The translations under genes were made by a program, and so were the position numbers. From Clostridium beijerinckii HUN142 (GTDB lineage: Bacteria; Bacillota; Clostridia; Clostridiales; Clostridiaceae), in NCBI RefSeq assembly GCF_000621745.1, contig NZ_KK211338.1, positions 58,339 to 122,338 on the forward strand: a stretch of DNA of 64,000 nucleotides, given 5' to 3'. Under the pieces are notes generated by a model, which was given only the letters and a program-made list of their open reading frames with translations, was not told the origin of the DNA and made no database searches. Shown here piece after piece: positions 36,336 to 44,631 of this stretch. Each line of letters opens with the position of its first letter. Position 1 is the stretch's first letter.

Positions 36336-36656
36336 GTGTTTGAATTTTTCAAAAAAGATGATGGAAAAGTTATTAATGTAAATGAAATTGATGATTTAAT
36401 AGGAAAAGTTGAATTGATTGATATAAGAGAAGAATATGAGTATGAAGGTGGAAGTATAAAAAGTGCAAAAAACATCCCTATGGATAAGCTTTTAGGTGAA
36501 CCAGAAAAATACTTAAATGAAAGTAAAGAATATTATATAATGTGCCAGTCTGGGGGAAGAAGTGCAAGAGCGTGCAGCAATTTAAGAAATCAAGGCTTCA
36601 CGGTTATAAATGTTGCAGGCGGAATGGGATCATATGTAGGAAACAAAAGAAAATAA
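36336..36656 (+). CDS. Single-domain rhodanese
   Basis: This 106-residue protein is one rhodanese domain. It has the N-terminal IDIREEYEYEGGSIKSAKNIP block and the active-site Cys in MCQSGGRSARA. It would carry a persulfide and pass sulfane sulfur between thiols in the cytoplasm. It starts at GTG 36336 after AAGGAGGA, 39 bases downstream of the Crp-family gene, and is probably co-transcribed with it. Confidence 0.93.
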   Translation: MFEFFKKDDGKVINVNEIDDLIGKVELIDIREEYEYEGGSIKSAKNIPMDKLLGEPEKYLNESKEYYIMCQSGGRSARACSNLRNQGFTVINVAGGMGSYVGNKRK

Positions 36657-36729
36657 ACTACATAACGGTAAGTTTTTATATTATCATTTTGTAAATAAAA
36701 ATTATTTTATTGGATTGAGGGGATATAAC

Positions 36730-37089
36730 ATGAAGAAAGTTATCGAATTCCATAAAGAAGGTTATAACTGTGCAGAATCTATACTTAAAGCATTTAATGA
36801 AGATACAGGATCTGAGATTCCAATTGCAATCGCAAGCCCTTTTGGCGGAGGCATGACTATTGGAAGTACATGTGGAGCAATCACTGGAACTTTAATGGCA
36901 GTAGGTGCATTAAAAGGAAGAAATAGTAGTGAGGAAAAAAATAATTCAAGAGTTTTAACTAAAGAGATTATAAATAAGGTTAAAGAGAAATATGGTACTC
37001 TCGAGTGTATTGAACTTAAAAAGAAAGGTATAACTTGTGATGAGATTATAGAATATGCTTATAATATTTTGAATGAATATGCAAAATAG
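36730..37089 (+). CDS. C_GCAxxG_C_C family redox protein
   Basis: This 119-residue protein carries the family cysteines and glycines: NCAES near residue 14, PFGGGMTIGSTCGAITG, LECIELKKKGITC near the end. The family is named after this motif and is thought to bind an Fe-S cluster or act in thiol redox chemistry; no reaction is established. I use ATG 36730 with GAGGGG 8 bases upstream; the frame opens at TTG 36715. It closes the probable operon with the Crp regulator and rhodanese and ends at a bidirectional terminator. Confidence 0.87.
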   Translation: MKKVIEFHKEGYNCAESILKAFNEDTGSEIPIAIASPFGGGMTIGSTCGAITGTLMAVGALKGRNSSEEKNNSRVLTKEIINKVKEKYGTLECIELKKKGITCDEIIEYAYNILNEYAK

Positions 37090-37108
37090 CATAACAAAAG
37101 AGGGAATT

Positions 37109-37153
37109 AAAAAATATTGTTTATTTGCCTCATGCAAATAAATAATATTTTTT
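37109..37153. terminator. Bidirectional terminator between convergent genes
   Basis: A stem of about 20 bases (37109-37128 with 37134-37153, one mismatch) has A- and T-runs at its outer ends. It serves the plus-strand sulfur genes and the reverse-strand ablB. Confidence 0.85.
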
Positions 37154-37165
37154 ATTATAATAAAA

Positions 37166-38035
37166 CTAAGTTAAAAGGGTACTATTTATATTTTTTACCC
37201 AAAGGTTCATGTCTTCAAAAGTACCACATATATTACAATTGTTTACTAATCTACCAGCAAAGTTGTAATTATGTTTACTTAATACCAAGTTAATGCTAGG
37301 ATTTATTGATCTAGATAAACTATATAAACAGAGAAAACCTTTAGTTTTTAAGTCGCATTCTAAAGAATAGATAATGTTTGATAATATGCCTTTACCTCTA
37401 TACGATGGGTGAGTAGCACAATCAGTTATTTCAGCATTCAAATTTTCTTTATTCATGTCTGCTGAGGCTATACCGATTATTTTTCCATTATATATGGCAA
37501 CTTTGTATAGAACTTTATCATTCATAGTTTGTTTTAAATATTCTTCATCATAGATAGGTGATGGATAAGTTAAAAAAACAGTGGAAAACAAATCTATCAT
37601 TTCTTTTATATCATTTTTAGTTGCATTTCGAATAAGGTATCCTAAATTGTTTTTTTGATGTGCATATGTGTTCCTAACATTATGACATTCTTTTATTAGA
37701 AGTTCTTTTCTTGCAAAATTGCTGCAAACTTTTCTATCACTGCTAATAAAATATGACATACAAAAAGCATCGTTACCTTTAAAATATCCATTAATCTTGC
37801 CTTCGGAATTGAATCCGGCATTAATAAAAGTTTCAAAGGATTTAGTGTCACAATTACAAATAATCTTGCTTAAATGTTGTTTTGATGCAAAGTAAATTAT
37901 TCTTTTTAAGTTCTGCATTGATATAGCATTTAAGTCAATTATTTTTATTCGCTTGTTAGGTAAATCTACTAATATTTTAGTTCGATCTATTTTTGCGTAA
38001 AAAGTATTATTTAATTCACATCTACTAGCTCTCAT
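37166..38035 (-). CDS. ablB: Beta-lysine N6-acetyltransferase
   Basis: This 289-residue protein has an N-terminal domain typical of AblB (about 1-120, NKRIKIIDLNA, GKINGYFKGNDAFCMSYFI) and a C-terminal GNAT domain (about 130-280, with acetyl-CoA loop HPSYRGKGILSNIIYSLE) ending in the family signature LVNNCNICGTFEDMNLWVK. AblB acetylates beta-lysine to N6-acetyl-beta-lysine, a compatible solute. I start at 38035, with AAAGGAG 9 bases upstream; the frame is open to 38059. The usual partner ablA (lysine 2,3-aminomutase) is not nearby. A c-di-AMP riboswitch and terminator precede it. Confidence 0.9.
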   Translation of the reverse strand: MRASRCELNNTFYAKIDRTKILVDLPNKRIKIIDLNAISMQNLKRIIYFASKQHLSKIICNCDTKSFETFINAGFNSEGKINGYFKGNDAFCMSYFISSDRKVCSNFARKELLIKECHNVRNTYAHQKNNLGYLIRNATKNDIKEMIDLFSTVFLTYPSPIYDEEYLKQTMNDKVLYKVAIYNGKIIGIASADMNKENLNAEITDCATHPSYRGKGILSNIIYSLECDLKTKGFLCLYSLSRSINPSINLVLSKHNYNFAGRLVNNCNICGTFEDMNLWVKNINSTLLT

Positions 38036-38150
38036 TAAATTGCTTTCTCCTTTTATCATAATGTATTACTTGAAGTTAGGAAAAAGTTTCTTAACTATAA
38101 GATATTTTTCCAGCCTCAAAAGTTTGTCCTAAGTTTAAGTTTATAATTAT

Positions 38151-38189
38151 AAAAAAATAATAAGCTATAGAGAAGTCTCTATAGCTTAT
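38151..38189 (-). terminator. Riboswitch expression-platform terminator
   Basis: ATAAGCTATAGAGA arms (38160-38173 with 38176-38189) are followed on the reverse strand by TTATTTTTTT. It sits between the c-di-AMP aptamer and ablB and is the likely switch point. Confidence 0.88.
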
Positions 38190-38244
38190 AAAGCAATAAT
38201 ATTTATAGGCATACATAAAAACAAAGTATACCAAAACTTCTCTT

Positions 38245-38360
38245 CTACGCTTACGAGATTAGCTGACGGATTCGGATTGAAGAAAATTAACCCTACTTAT
38301 TATCGTGTAATAAGATTCACCCCAAAAAATGGTTCTCCCGTTCAAAGTGATTAAGCGTTA
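38245..38360 (-). promoter_or_regulatory. c-di-AMP (ydaO/yuaA) riboswitch
   Basis: Read on the reverse strand, the region holds conserved ydaO blocks in order: AACGCTTAATC, GAACGGGAGAACCA, TTGGGGTGAATC, TAGGGTTAA, TCAATCCGAATCCGTCAGCT, AATCTCGTAAGCGT. The outer CGCTTA/TAAGCG pairing closes the aptamer. A terminator follows 55 bases later. Known ydaO riboswitches turn genes off when c-di-AMP is high, often genes for potassium or osmolyte handling and cell-wall enzymes. Here it should control ablB. Confidence 0.92.
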
Positions 38361-38362
38361 CA

Positions 38363-38652
38363 TATATAATTTTGTAATTATTAATATCCTATATATAAAC
38401 ATATCATTTTTAAATATTTGAGTCAATATATGTATAAGTCAATGTGTATTATTATGCAAATATAAACATTAGTCAATCAATTATATAGTATAAATGATCC
38501 AGATTACTTTATTTGTGAAAGTACAATAAATTTAATTATGTAATAAAATTACAAATTATTATGCATCTACTGGTGTTTTATTAACGCATTATAATGAATA
38601 AATAATATTTTATAGAAATATTATTAAATATAGCAATACTAAGGAGTTTAAT
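38363..38652. other. Intergenic region between ablB leader and first Csp-like gene
   Basis: AT-rich spacer holding divergent promoters. CATTATA at 38587-38593, with GCATC about 19 bases upstream, vaguely resembles a forespore sigma-G promoter for the protease gene; the evidence is weak. No gene is seen. Confidence 0.35.
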
Positions 38653-40482
38653 GTGCCTAGTTTTAAAAAATGCAATTTATATTATGCAGGATTTCCTAAT
38701 TATTTAGTGCAATATAGGGGTGATTTTCAAGGACAAATTGATAATATATCATATGCCTGTGGCGATAAAATTACTGATACAATTGCGGTAATCACTATAG
38801 CGCCAGAAAATTTAAACCGTTTAATGAAGGATGTTCCATCAATTCTTTATATAAATCCTAGAAGCAGATATGTACTACAAGAGGTTTCGCCATCAAGTGT
38901 AGATAATATCAATGCAATCAAAATTAACCCATACTTGGATCTAAGTGGAAGAGGGGTACTTATAGGTATGGTTGACACTGGAATAGATTATTTAAACGAA
39001 GAATTTATAAGAGAAGATGATACTTCAAGAATAATAAGTCTATGGGATCAGACAGTACCAGATTCTACTGATACGTCAGTTTATATTGGAAGAACTTTTA
39101 ATAATGAAGAAATTACTAATGCAATCAAAGCTTATAGAAATAACCAAGACCCATATCTAATCGTATCATCAAGAGATGAAGTGGGACATGGGACACAGAT
39201 GGCTGGGATTATTGGCGCAAGAGGATATAATTCGGATGTTCAAGGGGTTGCATCAGGATGTGAATTTGCAATTGTTAAGCTTTTTGAATCTATCAATTTT
39301 AGAAATGAGCTTCAGGCAAATGGTATTCCTTATACACCAGTATATAATGACTCAGAAGTTTTAGCAGCAGTGTATTATTTAAAAGATATTGCAGTAAGAC
39401 TAAATCGGCCTATGGTTATATATCTTGGAGTAGGTACAACAGAAGGCAGCCATGATGGTAATAATCTGCTTTCCAGGTATCTAACTTCAATTGGAAAACT
39501 TAGAGGCATTGTTACTGTTACAGGCGTTGGAAATGAAGGAGCATCAGAAGGTCATGTTTCTGGAATTATAAAACAAACAGGTGATATAGTTTCTATTGAA
39601 TTGAGAATACCTAGAGAGATGAAATATTTTTCTTTCACAATTTGGGTAATAAAACCTAATAGGGCATCTATAAATGTAATTTCACCTAACGGAGAGTCGT
39701 CAAAGTTTATTAAAGCAAAGGCAAATGAAGTACAGAATGTCAATTTTGTATTTTTTAAAACTCAAATGACTGTAAAATATTATGTTCCTGAGCATTTCAC
39801 TGGGCACGAAGCTATAGCGATTAGCTTTGATAGTATAAAAGCAGGAATATGGACGTTTCAGTTAAGAGGAGATTATATAACAGATGGTAGGTATCATATA
39901 TGGCTTCCTCCACAAAAAACATTGCCAGAAAATACGAGATTTCTTCAAGCAGATCCATTTACTACATTGACAATACCATCTACAGCTCGAAGTGTAGTCA
40001 CAACAGCGTATTATGGAAATGACAATGCTTTGGTTGCAGCATCTGGAAAGGGGCCTAATGTTAATACATATGTAGAAAACCCAGATATAGCTACTTTAGG
40101 TGCAGATATATTAGCAACGAATATAGGTGGCAAGACTACTACTGTTTCTGGTAGTTCAGCTGCTGCTGCTATAATAGCAGGGGCTTGTGCACTTTTATTG
40201 CAATGGGGGATTGTTAATGGAAATGATAGAACTATGTTTGCAGCAAAAATTATAGCATATTTGATACTAGGCGCAGATAGGAGTAATTTGGCTTATAGAT
40301 ATCCTACTAGAGAAATAGGATATGGATTTTTTGATTTACTAGGTACTTTTAATATAATTAGTAGAAGTTATAGAATGGACTTAGGTATAGAAAATAAATC
40401 AAGGGTAGATTTGAAAATAGGGGATAAGTATATTGAATACAGTGTAAAAGCATTATTTATAAGAATTCCTAAAGAGATATAA
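38653..40482 (+). CDS. Csp-like S8 germination-type protease, copy 1
   Basis: This 609-residue subtilase has an N-terminal prodomain (1-90) and a catalytic domain with D108 (IGMVDTGID), H179 (EVGHGTQMAG) and S502 (SGSSAAAA), interrupted by the jellyroll-type insert found in clostridial Csp proteases (WVIKPNRASINVISPNGE and onward). Csp proteases activate the cortex hydrolase SleC during spore germination; relatives also exist in non-germination roles. No signal peptide is present, as for Csp proteins. It starts at GTG 38653, 6 bases after AAGGAG. A second copy lies at 42334 with the same triad positions and a similar upstream sequence. Confidence 0.85.
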   Translation: MPSFKKCNLYYAGFPNYLVQYRGDFQGQIDNISYACGDKITDTIAVITIAPENLNRLMKDVPSILYINPRSRYVLQEVSPSSVDNINAIKINPYLDLSGRGVLIGMVDTGIDYLNEEFIREDDTSRIISLWDQTVPDSTDTSVYIGRTFNNEEITNAIKAYRNNQDPYLIVSSRDEVGHGTQMAGIIGARGYNSDVQGVASGCEFAIVKLFESINFRNELQANGIPYTPVYNDSEVLAAVYYLKDIAVRLNRPMVIYLGVGTTEGSHDGNNLLSRYLTSIGKLRGIVTVTGVGNEGASEGHVSGIIKQTGDIVSIELRIPREMKYFSFTIWVIKPNRASINVISPNGESSKFIKAKANEVQNVNFVFFKTQMTVKYYVPEHFTGHEAIAISFDSIKAGIWTFQLRGDYITDGRYHIWLPPQKTLPENTRFLQADPFTTLTIPSTARSVVTTAYYGNDNALVAASGKGPNVNTYVENPDIATLGADILATNIGGKTTTVSGSSAAAAIIAGACALLLQWGIVNGNDRTMFAAKIIAYLILGADRSNLAYRYPTREIGYGFFDLLGTFNIISRSYRMDLGIENKSRVDLKIGDKYIEYSVKALFIRIPKEI

Positions 40483-40887
40483 ATGAAAAAGCAAATCTTG
40501 TTTTTGCTTGGAATTGTATATTGAAAGTAAATCCAATTTTTGAGTAGATATACATTCAGTTATTTATGCATTTACATAAATATTCTTCAAAAAGTACAAG
40601 AATATGGATTGTATTTTGTATAATTATAGTAGATTAATGAAATTGTATTAAGTAAATATATATTTAAGCAACTTAGATTATAGCTATTGATTATAATCTT
40701 GTAAATGAATTCTTAAATGCAGAATGTAATTTTAGGATACAATATAATTACAATTTATAAAAATATGTAATATTAAGAAAATAATTCTATTATCTCAAAT
40801 AAAAGGTACTATAAAAGGTATTGGGTATTGTATTATATAGTGAGTATAATTACTTGTTGTGAATACAGTAATTTAGGGGGAGATAAT
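40483..40887. other. Intergenic region after first Csp-like gene
   Basis: A weak hairpin (AAGCAAA near 40490 with TTTTTGCTT at 40501-40509) follows the stop. AGATTATA (40675-40682) is mirrored at 40692-40699. The GGGGGAG ribosome binding site near 40875 belongs to the next gene. No other gene is seen. Confidence 0.4.
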
Positions 40888-42102
40888 ATGAATAGAAATA
40901 TTAAAAGAATAGTTGCATTAACAATTGCAGCAACGGCCTTTGGTGCTATTGCACCGCAAACAAGTTTAACTTTAACTACAACAGCTTATGCGTCAACAGG
41001 CGATTTATCAAGCATTAAATTAAAAACATCAGGCGGAAGCACAATAAAGACTTATAGTGACGATAAATATAAAAGTAAAAATGAAGTTGATGACGATGAG
41101 TTCAAAAATAATGAAACTTATTACGCTAAGACTTCATCTAGTAAAATAAAAATAAGTGTAAATGGTGCTGACTCAAGTAATGTTAGAATCTTTAAAGGAA
41201 GAACAAGTTCTACTAAAGGTGTAAAAACAGGCAGTACTATTGAATTATCTAAAGGATCAACAACAGTTCTTACGATAAGAACATATAGCACTGATCCAGG
41301 AACGGTCAAATACAGTGATGATTCATATTCTAGTCAATACACTATTAGAGTGAAGTGTACAGCAAGTTCTTCTAGTGATGATGAAGATGATAATAACGAT
41401 GTGTATTTGAAGAGCATTTCACTTAGTGAAGGGAATTTGAGTTTTTCTAAAAATACTTCTGATTATAGTGTAAATGTTTCTGGATCTGTTGATGAAATTA
41501 AAATAACCGCAAAGCCAGATTGTGATAGTGATGAGTATGACGATTATGAAGTGAAAATAGATGGAAGTATTGTTGATGAAAGTGATAAATTTAGAAGAAC
41601 AGTATCTTTAAATAAAGGAAAGAATGATATAAATATAACTGTTAAAAATGATGGTGATAAGAGAACATACACATTGAACATTTATAGAGGTGGAAGTGGA
41701 AATAACTCTAATAGCAGTGATACACCATTGCCAACTAAGAATATTAAGACAAATCAATGGGTACAGGTCAATGGAAGATGGCAATACAACGATTCTATGG
41801 GTAATCCAGTAAAGAATAATTGGATAAGTAATTACTACTTACAATCAGATGGAAACATGGCCACAGGGTGGTTAAACTATGTGGGTGCATGGTATTATTT
41901 GGGTGGCGACGGAGCAAAAAAAGCAGGATGGCAGTTAATTAATGGTATTTGGTACTATATGGATTCGGAAGGGAGAATGCAAACAGGGTGGATTAGGGAT
42001 GTGTCTGGAAAGTATTATTACTTATATAGTAATGGAGCTATGGCATACAATACCACTATTGGTGGGTATAGATTAGGATTTAATGGTGCTTGGATTAAAT
42101 AG
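40888..42102 (+). CDS. Secreted protein with cadherin-like and cell-wall-binding repeats
   Basis: This 404-residue protein has a signal peptide (about 1-36, ending TTAYAS), two cadherin-like beta-sandwich regions (about 40-150 and 165-275), an Asn/Ser linker, and four or five C-terminal CW_binding_1-type repeats (GRWQYNDSMGNPVKNNW, GAWYYLGGDGAKKAGW, GIWYYMDSEGRMQTGW). Such repeats bind choline or wall polymers. I start at ATG 40888, after GGGGGAG; the frame is open to 40828. It sits between two Csp-like proteases. It is surface-attached, with no enzyme domain seen; an adhesin or wall-structure role is inferred. Confidence 0.88.
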   Translation: MNRNIKRIVALTIAATAFGAIAPQTSLTLTTTAYASTGDLSSIKLKTSGGSTIKTYSDDKYKSKNEVDDDEFKNNETYYAKTSSSKIKISVNGADSSNVRIFKGRTSSTKGVKTGSTIELSKGSTTVLTIRTYSTDPGTVKYSDDSYSSQYTIRVKCTASSSSDDEDDNNDVYLKSISLSEGNLSFSKNTSDYSVNVSGSVDEIKITAKPDCDSDEYDDYEVKIDGSIVDESDKFRRTVSLNKGKNDINITVKNDGDKRTYTLNIYRGGSGNNSNSSDTPLPTKNIKTNQWVQVNGRWQYNDSMGNPVKNNWISNYYLQSDGNMATGWLNYVGAWYYLGGDGAKKAGWQLINGIWYYMDSEGRMQTGWIRDVSGKYYYLYSNGAMAYNTTIGGYRLGFNGAWIK

Positions 42103-42177
42103 AATTAATAAAATACTTAATATAAAGTTTTTATTTAGAGATGATGGTAATCTAGTTAATTAACATATATACTTTTA

Positions 42178-42233
42178 ATAAATTTAGGACCCATACCAAT
42201 ATTTATAAATATCGGTATGGGTCCTAAATTTAT
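42178..42233. repeat. Perfect 20-base inverted repeat
   Basis: Arms at 42178-42197 and 42214-42233 (core AAATTTAGGACCCATACC) are exact. No T-run follows, so it is an atypical terminator or a structural element between the wall protein and second protease genes. Confidence 0.7.
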
Positions 42234-42333
42234 AAATATGGTAAGGCCATTTGATCATATTTATATTTTCATAATGAATAATTTGTACTTTAGCTAAATA
42301 CTATTAAATATAAGTAATACTAAGGAGTTTGCT

Positions 42334-44172
42334 GTGCCTAGTTTTAAGAAATGTAGTTTATATTATGGAGGAATGCCTAATTATTTAGTTCAATATAGAG
42401 GAGATTTTAGAGGTCAAATAGACAAAGTATCTTATGCGTGTGGAGATGTAATTACTGATACTATCGCGGTTATATCTGCTTCACCAGAAGATTTAGTTAG
42501 ATTAGCTAAGGATGTACCATCGATTCTTTACATAGATCCTAGAAGTAAGTACGTATTACAAGATATATCTCCGTCAAGTGTAGATAATATAAATGCAATT
42601 AAAATTAATCCTTACTTGGACTTAAATGGTAGAGGTGTACTTATAGGCATGGTTGACACTGGAATAGATTATTTAAATGAAGAATTTATAAGGGAAGATG
42701 ATACTTCAAGAATAATAAGTCTTTGGGATCAAACTATTCCTGATTCTGATGATACCCCAGTTTACATAGGAAAAACCTTTAATAATGAAGAGATTACTAA
42801 TGCAGTCAAAGCTTATAGAAATAAACAGGATCCATATTTAATTGTACCTTCAAGAGATGAAGTTGGGCATGGAACTCAAATGGCCGGTATCGTTGGAGCA
42901 AGGGGGTATAATGCCGATGTTCAAGGGATAGCTTCTGGATGCGAGTTTGTGATTGTAAAGCTTTATGAGTCCATGGAATTCAGGGAAGAGCTCATAGCAA
43001 ATGGTATTCCATATACACCAGTATATAATGATTCAGAGATTTTAGCAGCAATAGATTATTTAAAAAATACTTCAGTAAGCCTTAATAGACCAATGGTCAT
43101 ATATATTGGAGTTGGAACAACAGAAGGTAGTCATGATGGTAATAACTTAATTTCAAGGTATATATCATCTCTAGGAAGGCTTAGAGGACTAATTACAGTT
43201 GCTGGTGTTGGGAATGAAGGAGCTTCGGAAGGTCATGCCTCTGGAATTATAAAGCAAACAGGGGATATAGTTTCTATCGAATTAAGAATATCAAAGGAAA
43301 TGAAATATTTTTCCTTTACAATTTGGGTAATAAAACCTAATAGAGCATCCATAAATGTAATTTCGCCTAATGGAGAATCATCTAAATTCATTAAAGCGAA
43401 AGCCAATGAAATACAAAATGTTAATTTTGTATTTTTTAAGACTCGAATGATTGTGAGATATTATGTGCCGGAATATTTTACAGGTCATGAAGCAATATCC
43501 ATAAATTTTGATAGTATAAAGGCTGGAATATGGACATTGCAGTTACGAGGAGATTATATAACTGATGGAAGATATCACATTTGGCTGCCGCCACAAAAAA
43601 CACTACCAGAGAATACAAGATTTCTTCAAGCAGACCCATTTACTACGTTAACAATACCATCTACAGCCAGGAGAGTAGCTACAATAGCTTATTATGGAAA
43701 TGATAATGCCTTGGTCGCAGCGTCTGGAAAAGGTCCTAATGTTAATGTGGATGTAAATAAACCTGATTTAGCGACTTTAGGGATGGATGTATTAACCACA
43801 AAAGTAGGAGGGGGAACTACAACTGTTTCTGGTAGTTCGGTGGCTACTGCAATAATTTCTGGGGCTTGTGCACTTTTGTTGCAGTGGGGAATTGTTAATG
43901 GAAATGACAAAACTATGTTTTCAGCGAAAGTTATAGCATATTTGATTTTAGGTGCCGATAGAAGTAACTCGACATATAGATACCCTAATAGGGAAATAGG
44001 ATATGGATTTTTTGATTTACTTGGTACATTTAATATTATTAGCAGAAGCTATAGAATGGATTTAGGATTAAAAGAAAATGATGAAGTCAGTATGGGAAAA
44101 AACTATATTGAATATAGTGTAAGGAAGCTATTTATAAGACTTCCAAAAATTAATATTGAAATATTAAAATAA
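42334..44172 (+). CDS. Csp-like S8 germination-type protease, copy 2
   Basis: This 612-residue paralogue of the 38653 product keeps D108, H179 and S502 (SGSSVATA) and the same prodomain and jellyroll insert; differences are scattered along the whole length and greatest at the C-terminus. It starts at GTG 42334 after AAGGAG, with the same AATACTAAGGAGTTT leader as copy 1, so the duplication included the translation start region. In C. perfringens CspA, CspB and CspC are encoded together and activate SleC; in C. difficile CspC is a pseudoprotease. Here both copies look active. Assignment to a specific Csp is not possible. Confidence 0.85.
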   Translation: MPSFKKCSLYYGGMPNYLVQYRGDFRGQIDKVSYACGDVITDTIAVISASPEDLVRLAKDVPSILYIDPRSKYVLQDISPSSVDNINAIKINPYLDLNGRGVLIGMVDTGIDYLNEEFIREDDTSRIISLWDQTIPDSDDTPVYIGKTFNNEEITNAVKAYRNKQDPYLIVPSRDEVGHGTQMAGIVGARGYNADVQGIASGCEFVIVKLYESMEFREELIANGIPYTPVYNDSEILAAIDYLKNTSVSLNRPMVIYIGVGTTEGSHDGNNLISRYISSLGRLRGLITVAGVGNEGASEGHASGIIKQTGDIVSIELRISKEMKYFSFTIWVIKPNRASINVISPNGESSKFIKAKANEIQNVNFVFFKTRMIVRYYVPEYFTGHEAISINFDSIKAGIWTLQLRGDYITDGRYHIWLPPQKTLPENTRFLQADPFTTLTIPSTARRVATIAYYGNDNALVAASGKGPNVNVDVNKPDLATLGMDVLTTKVGGGTTTVSGSSVATAIISGACALLLQWGIVNGNDKTMFSAKVIAYLILGADRSNSTYRYPNREIGYGFFDLLGTFNIISRSYRMDLGLKENDEVSMGKNYIEYSVRKLFIRLPKINIEILK

Positions 44173-44279
44173 TTGTCATGTTGTAAACGAACTTGGGTTA
44201 TACTTTTTGGTTTTACGCAAATACTATTACTGATCTGAATTTAGTAGGATGGTTTTGAATAGTAAAAGGAGGTTTATAT

Positions 44280-44444
44280 ATGACAAATAAATTTAAAGAA
44301 AAGTTCGTTGGTATGCCAATAGAAAAACATGATGCGGCTGCATGGGCTAATATGGAAGATGCACAACCTGTATCTAACGTAAATATTCCTAGCGAAATAC
44401 AAGTAAGAAATGCAAAAGAATATGTAGATACAAATCAAAAGTAA
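44280..44444 (+). CDS. DUF3787 small protein
   Basis: This 54-residue protein reads MTNKFKEKFVGMPIEKHD at the start, continues AAAWANMEDAQPVSNVNIPS and ends in NAKEYVDTNQK, which matches the short clostridial DUF3787 family. AAAGGAGG lies 8 bases before the ATG, so translation is well supported despite the length. No function is known. It follows the second protease by 107 bases and ends before a bidirectional terminator. Confidence 0.85.
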   Translation: MTNKFKEKFVGMPIEKHDAAAWANMEDAQPVSNVNIPSEIQVRNAKEYVDTNQK

Positions 44445-44566
44445 GTATATGTCCATCGCTGAAATAAGAATCATAACCATCAAAATTCCAATGAAACAGT
44501 TCACAAAACATACTTCTTATTTCTAGTGGAATATAAAACTTTTGATTTTCAAATTATCTATAGAAA

Positions 44567-44592
44567 AATCCCCGGAAAATCGGGGATTTTTT
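44567..44592. terminator. Bidirectional terminator
   Basis: AATCCCCG (44567-44574) pairs with CGGGGATT (44581-44588); T-runs exist on both strands. It separates the DUF3787 gene from the convergent nifJ. Confidence 0.88.
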
Positions 44593-44631
44593 ATTATTAT
44601 TTGCATTTAGGCTATTTGGAGCCTTTTCTTA

